Shown here piece by piece: positions 63,351 through 64,000 of a DNA stretch of 64,000 bases. Made by a program: the position numbers and the translations under genes. Positions within the stretch are counted from its first letter, which is position 1, and every line of letters begins with the position of its first letter. The notes beneath the pieces were generated by a model. That model worked only from the letters and a program-made list of their open reading frames with translations. It had not been told where the DNA came from and did no database searches. This DNA is from Endozoicomonas elysicola (lineage in GTDB: Bacteria > Pseudomonadota > Gammaproteobacteria > Pseudomonadales > Endozoicomonadaceae): NCBI RefSeq assembly GCF_000710775.1, contig NZ_JOJP01000001.1, positions 2,804,968 through 2,868,967 of the forward strand, in the 5' to 3' direction.

Positions 63351-64000
63351 CTAGTGCAAAGCTGGTTTTTCAGTTTGTGAGGCTAACTGTTTTTTAGCGC
63401 ATTGGTCATTCAGCTCCATGGTTTGCAGTGCTACCTGGCATATATTCAAAAGGAAATCGGCGTCTTTAAAGCTCGCGCTATCTTGTGTCGCCAGGGAAGC
63501 CTCAACTTTTTTGTGTAGGCTAAACATTTGCTGAGCATAGGTCTTGTAGCACGCCATATCTTCCGGGTTGGCAGCTACTGCAGCTGGCACCTTCAAGCTT
63601 CCTGACTCAATATCGATCACTTTGCCACTTTTTATTAAAGCTTGAAATCCGGATAAGAGTTTCTCTTTTGCTTCGGCTGGGCCGCCTTCGCGACGGTACC
63701 TTCCATCGGATTCGGCTTTTTTCATGTCGAATTTAAACGCAAAGTCGGGTGTATCATAGTTTTGATCTAAGAAGCGTCGAACTTCTGCAGCATCGCTTTG
63801 ATGGCCTCTAAGAATACGGACTGCCTCTTTAAAAAATTGCGCTGCAGATGTGTCCGCTACAGCAACCGTTGAAGGTGAGTCTTCTTTATTTGTTTTTGTG
63901 GGGTCGCAAGCCTCGTAATAAGAGTCTTTGTTCGCAAGCAGGTGGCTGGATGTGTCATTACTTCTTTGAATGCACTGTTCTGCAATCTCTATTGCAATAT
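63351..64000 (-). CDS. C-terminal part of a near-identical copy of the 61115 protein (runs off window)
   Basis: The frame is open from 64000 to a stop at 63351, giving 216 visible residues. They match the C-terminal region of the 61115 protein with only scattered substitutions (for example SGFQALIKSG for SGFKALIKSG, ending PALH for PALR). The 5' end is outside the window, so the N-terminal domain cannot be checked. The spacing between stops (2236 bp) is about one gene plus intergenic region, consistent with tandem duplication. Confidence 0.8.
   Translation of the reverse strand, partial: IAIEIAEQCIQRSNDTSSHLLANKDSYYEACDPTKTNKEDSPSTVAVADTSAAQFFKEAVRILRGHQSDAAEVRRFLDQNYDTPDFAFKFDMKKAESDGRYRREGGPAEAKEKLLSGFQALIKSGKVIDIESGSLKVPAAVAANPEDMACYKTYAQQMFSLHKKVEASLATQDSASFKDADFLLNICQVALQTMELNDQCAKKQLASQTEKPALH

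Overview
The window looks like a chromosomal segment of a marine, host-associated gammaproteobacterium, most likely Endozoicomonas or a close relative. The housekeeping block (queA-tgt-yajC-secD-secF, suhB, trmJ-cysE) has gammaproteobacterial order and sequence. The rest is a large, sulfatase-rich polysaccharide-utilisation region followed by effector-like proteins. Assignments rest on motifs and general resemblance, not on database searches.

Positions 1-10.2 kb (all minus strand) hold an oligosaccharide uptake and phosphorolysis module: an ABC ATPase, a very long GH94 phosphorylase, a LacI-family repressor, a solute-binding protein, two permeases, a small membrane-anchored protein and the start of a GH3 glucosidase. 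A MITE-like palindrome separates the last two. The 1138-residue GH94 fits the 1,2-beta-oligoglucan phosphorylase group. With the GH144-like (PF10091-type) protein at 32.5 kb and the GH3 enzyme at 34 kb, it suggests a beta-1,2-glucan pathway.

Positions 10.5-40.8 kb hold five type I sulfatases, an SGNH esterase, a large multidomain lipoprotein, three lipoproteins or remnants with shared beta-sandwich modules, three paralogous outer-membrane barrels, three paralogous small Spy-like periplasmic proteins, and the GH144-like and GH3 enzymes. Thirteen copies of a GAAACGTTT operator lie in the intergenic regions. On the plus-strand promoters the operator sits between a TTGATG-type -35 and a TATATT-type -10. 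Beyond most of them lies a second palindrome, TGAY-N4-RTCA. Several divergent gene pairs share one layout: operator, box, box, operator. This looks like a single LacI-family regulon, probably controlled by the repressor at 4333-5319.

A 2.7-kb inversion (about 15018-17718) appears to have swapped the 3' ends of a sulfatase gene and a lipoprotein gene, leaving a sulfatase with a lipoprotein-type tail and a short lipoprotein with a sulfatase-type tail. A CNNM/HlyC-type gene inside the inverted segment is frameshifted.

Positions 40.9-49.0 kb hold a MoxR-Bat operon (AAA+ ATPase, DUF58, DUF4381-like, two VWA proteins, BatD-like and a TPR/SH3 protein). Next come a tRNA-Leu(CAA) gene and the housekeeping genes (50.0-59.2 kb). 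The last 4.6 kb carries effector-like proteins with a shared N-terminal domain and different C-terminal domains (one a HAD phosphatase), plus a near-identical partial duplicate running off the window end.
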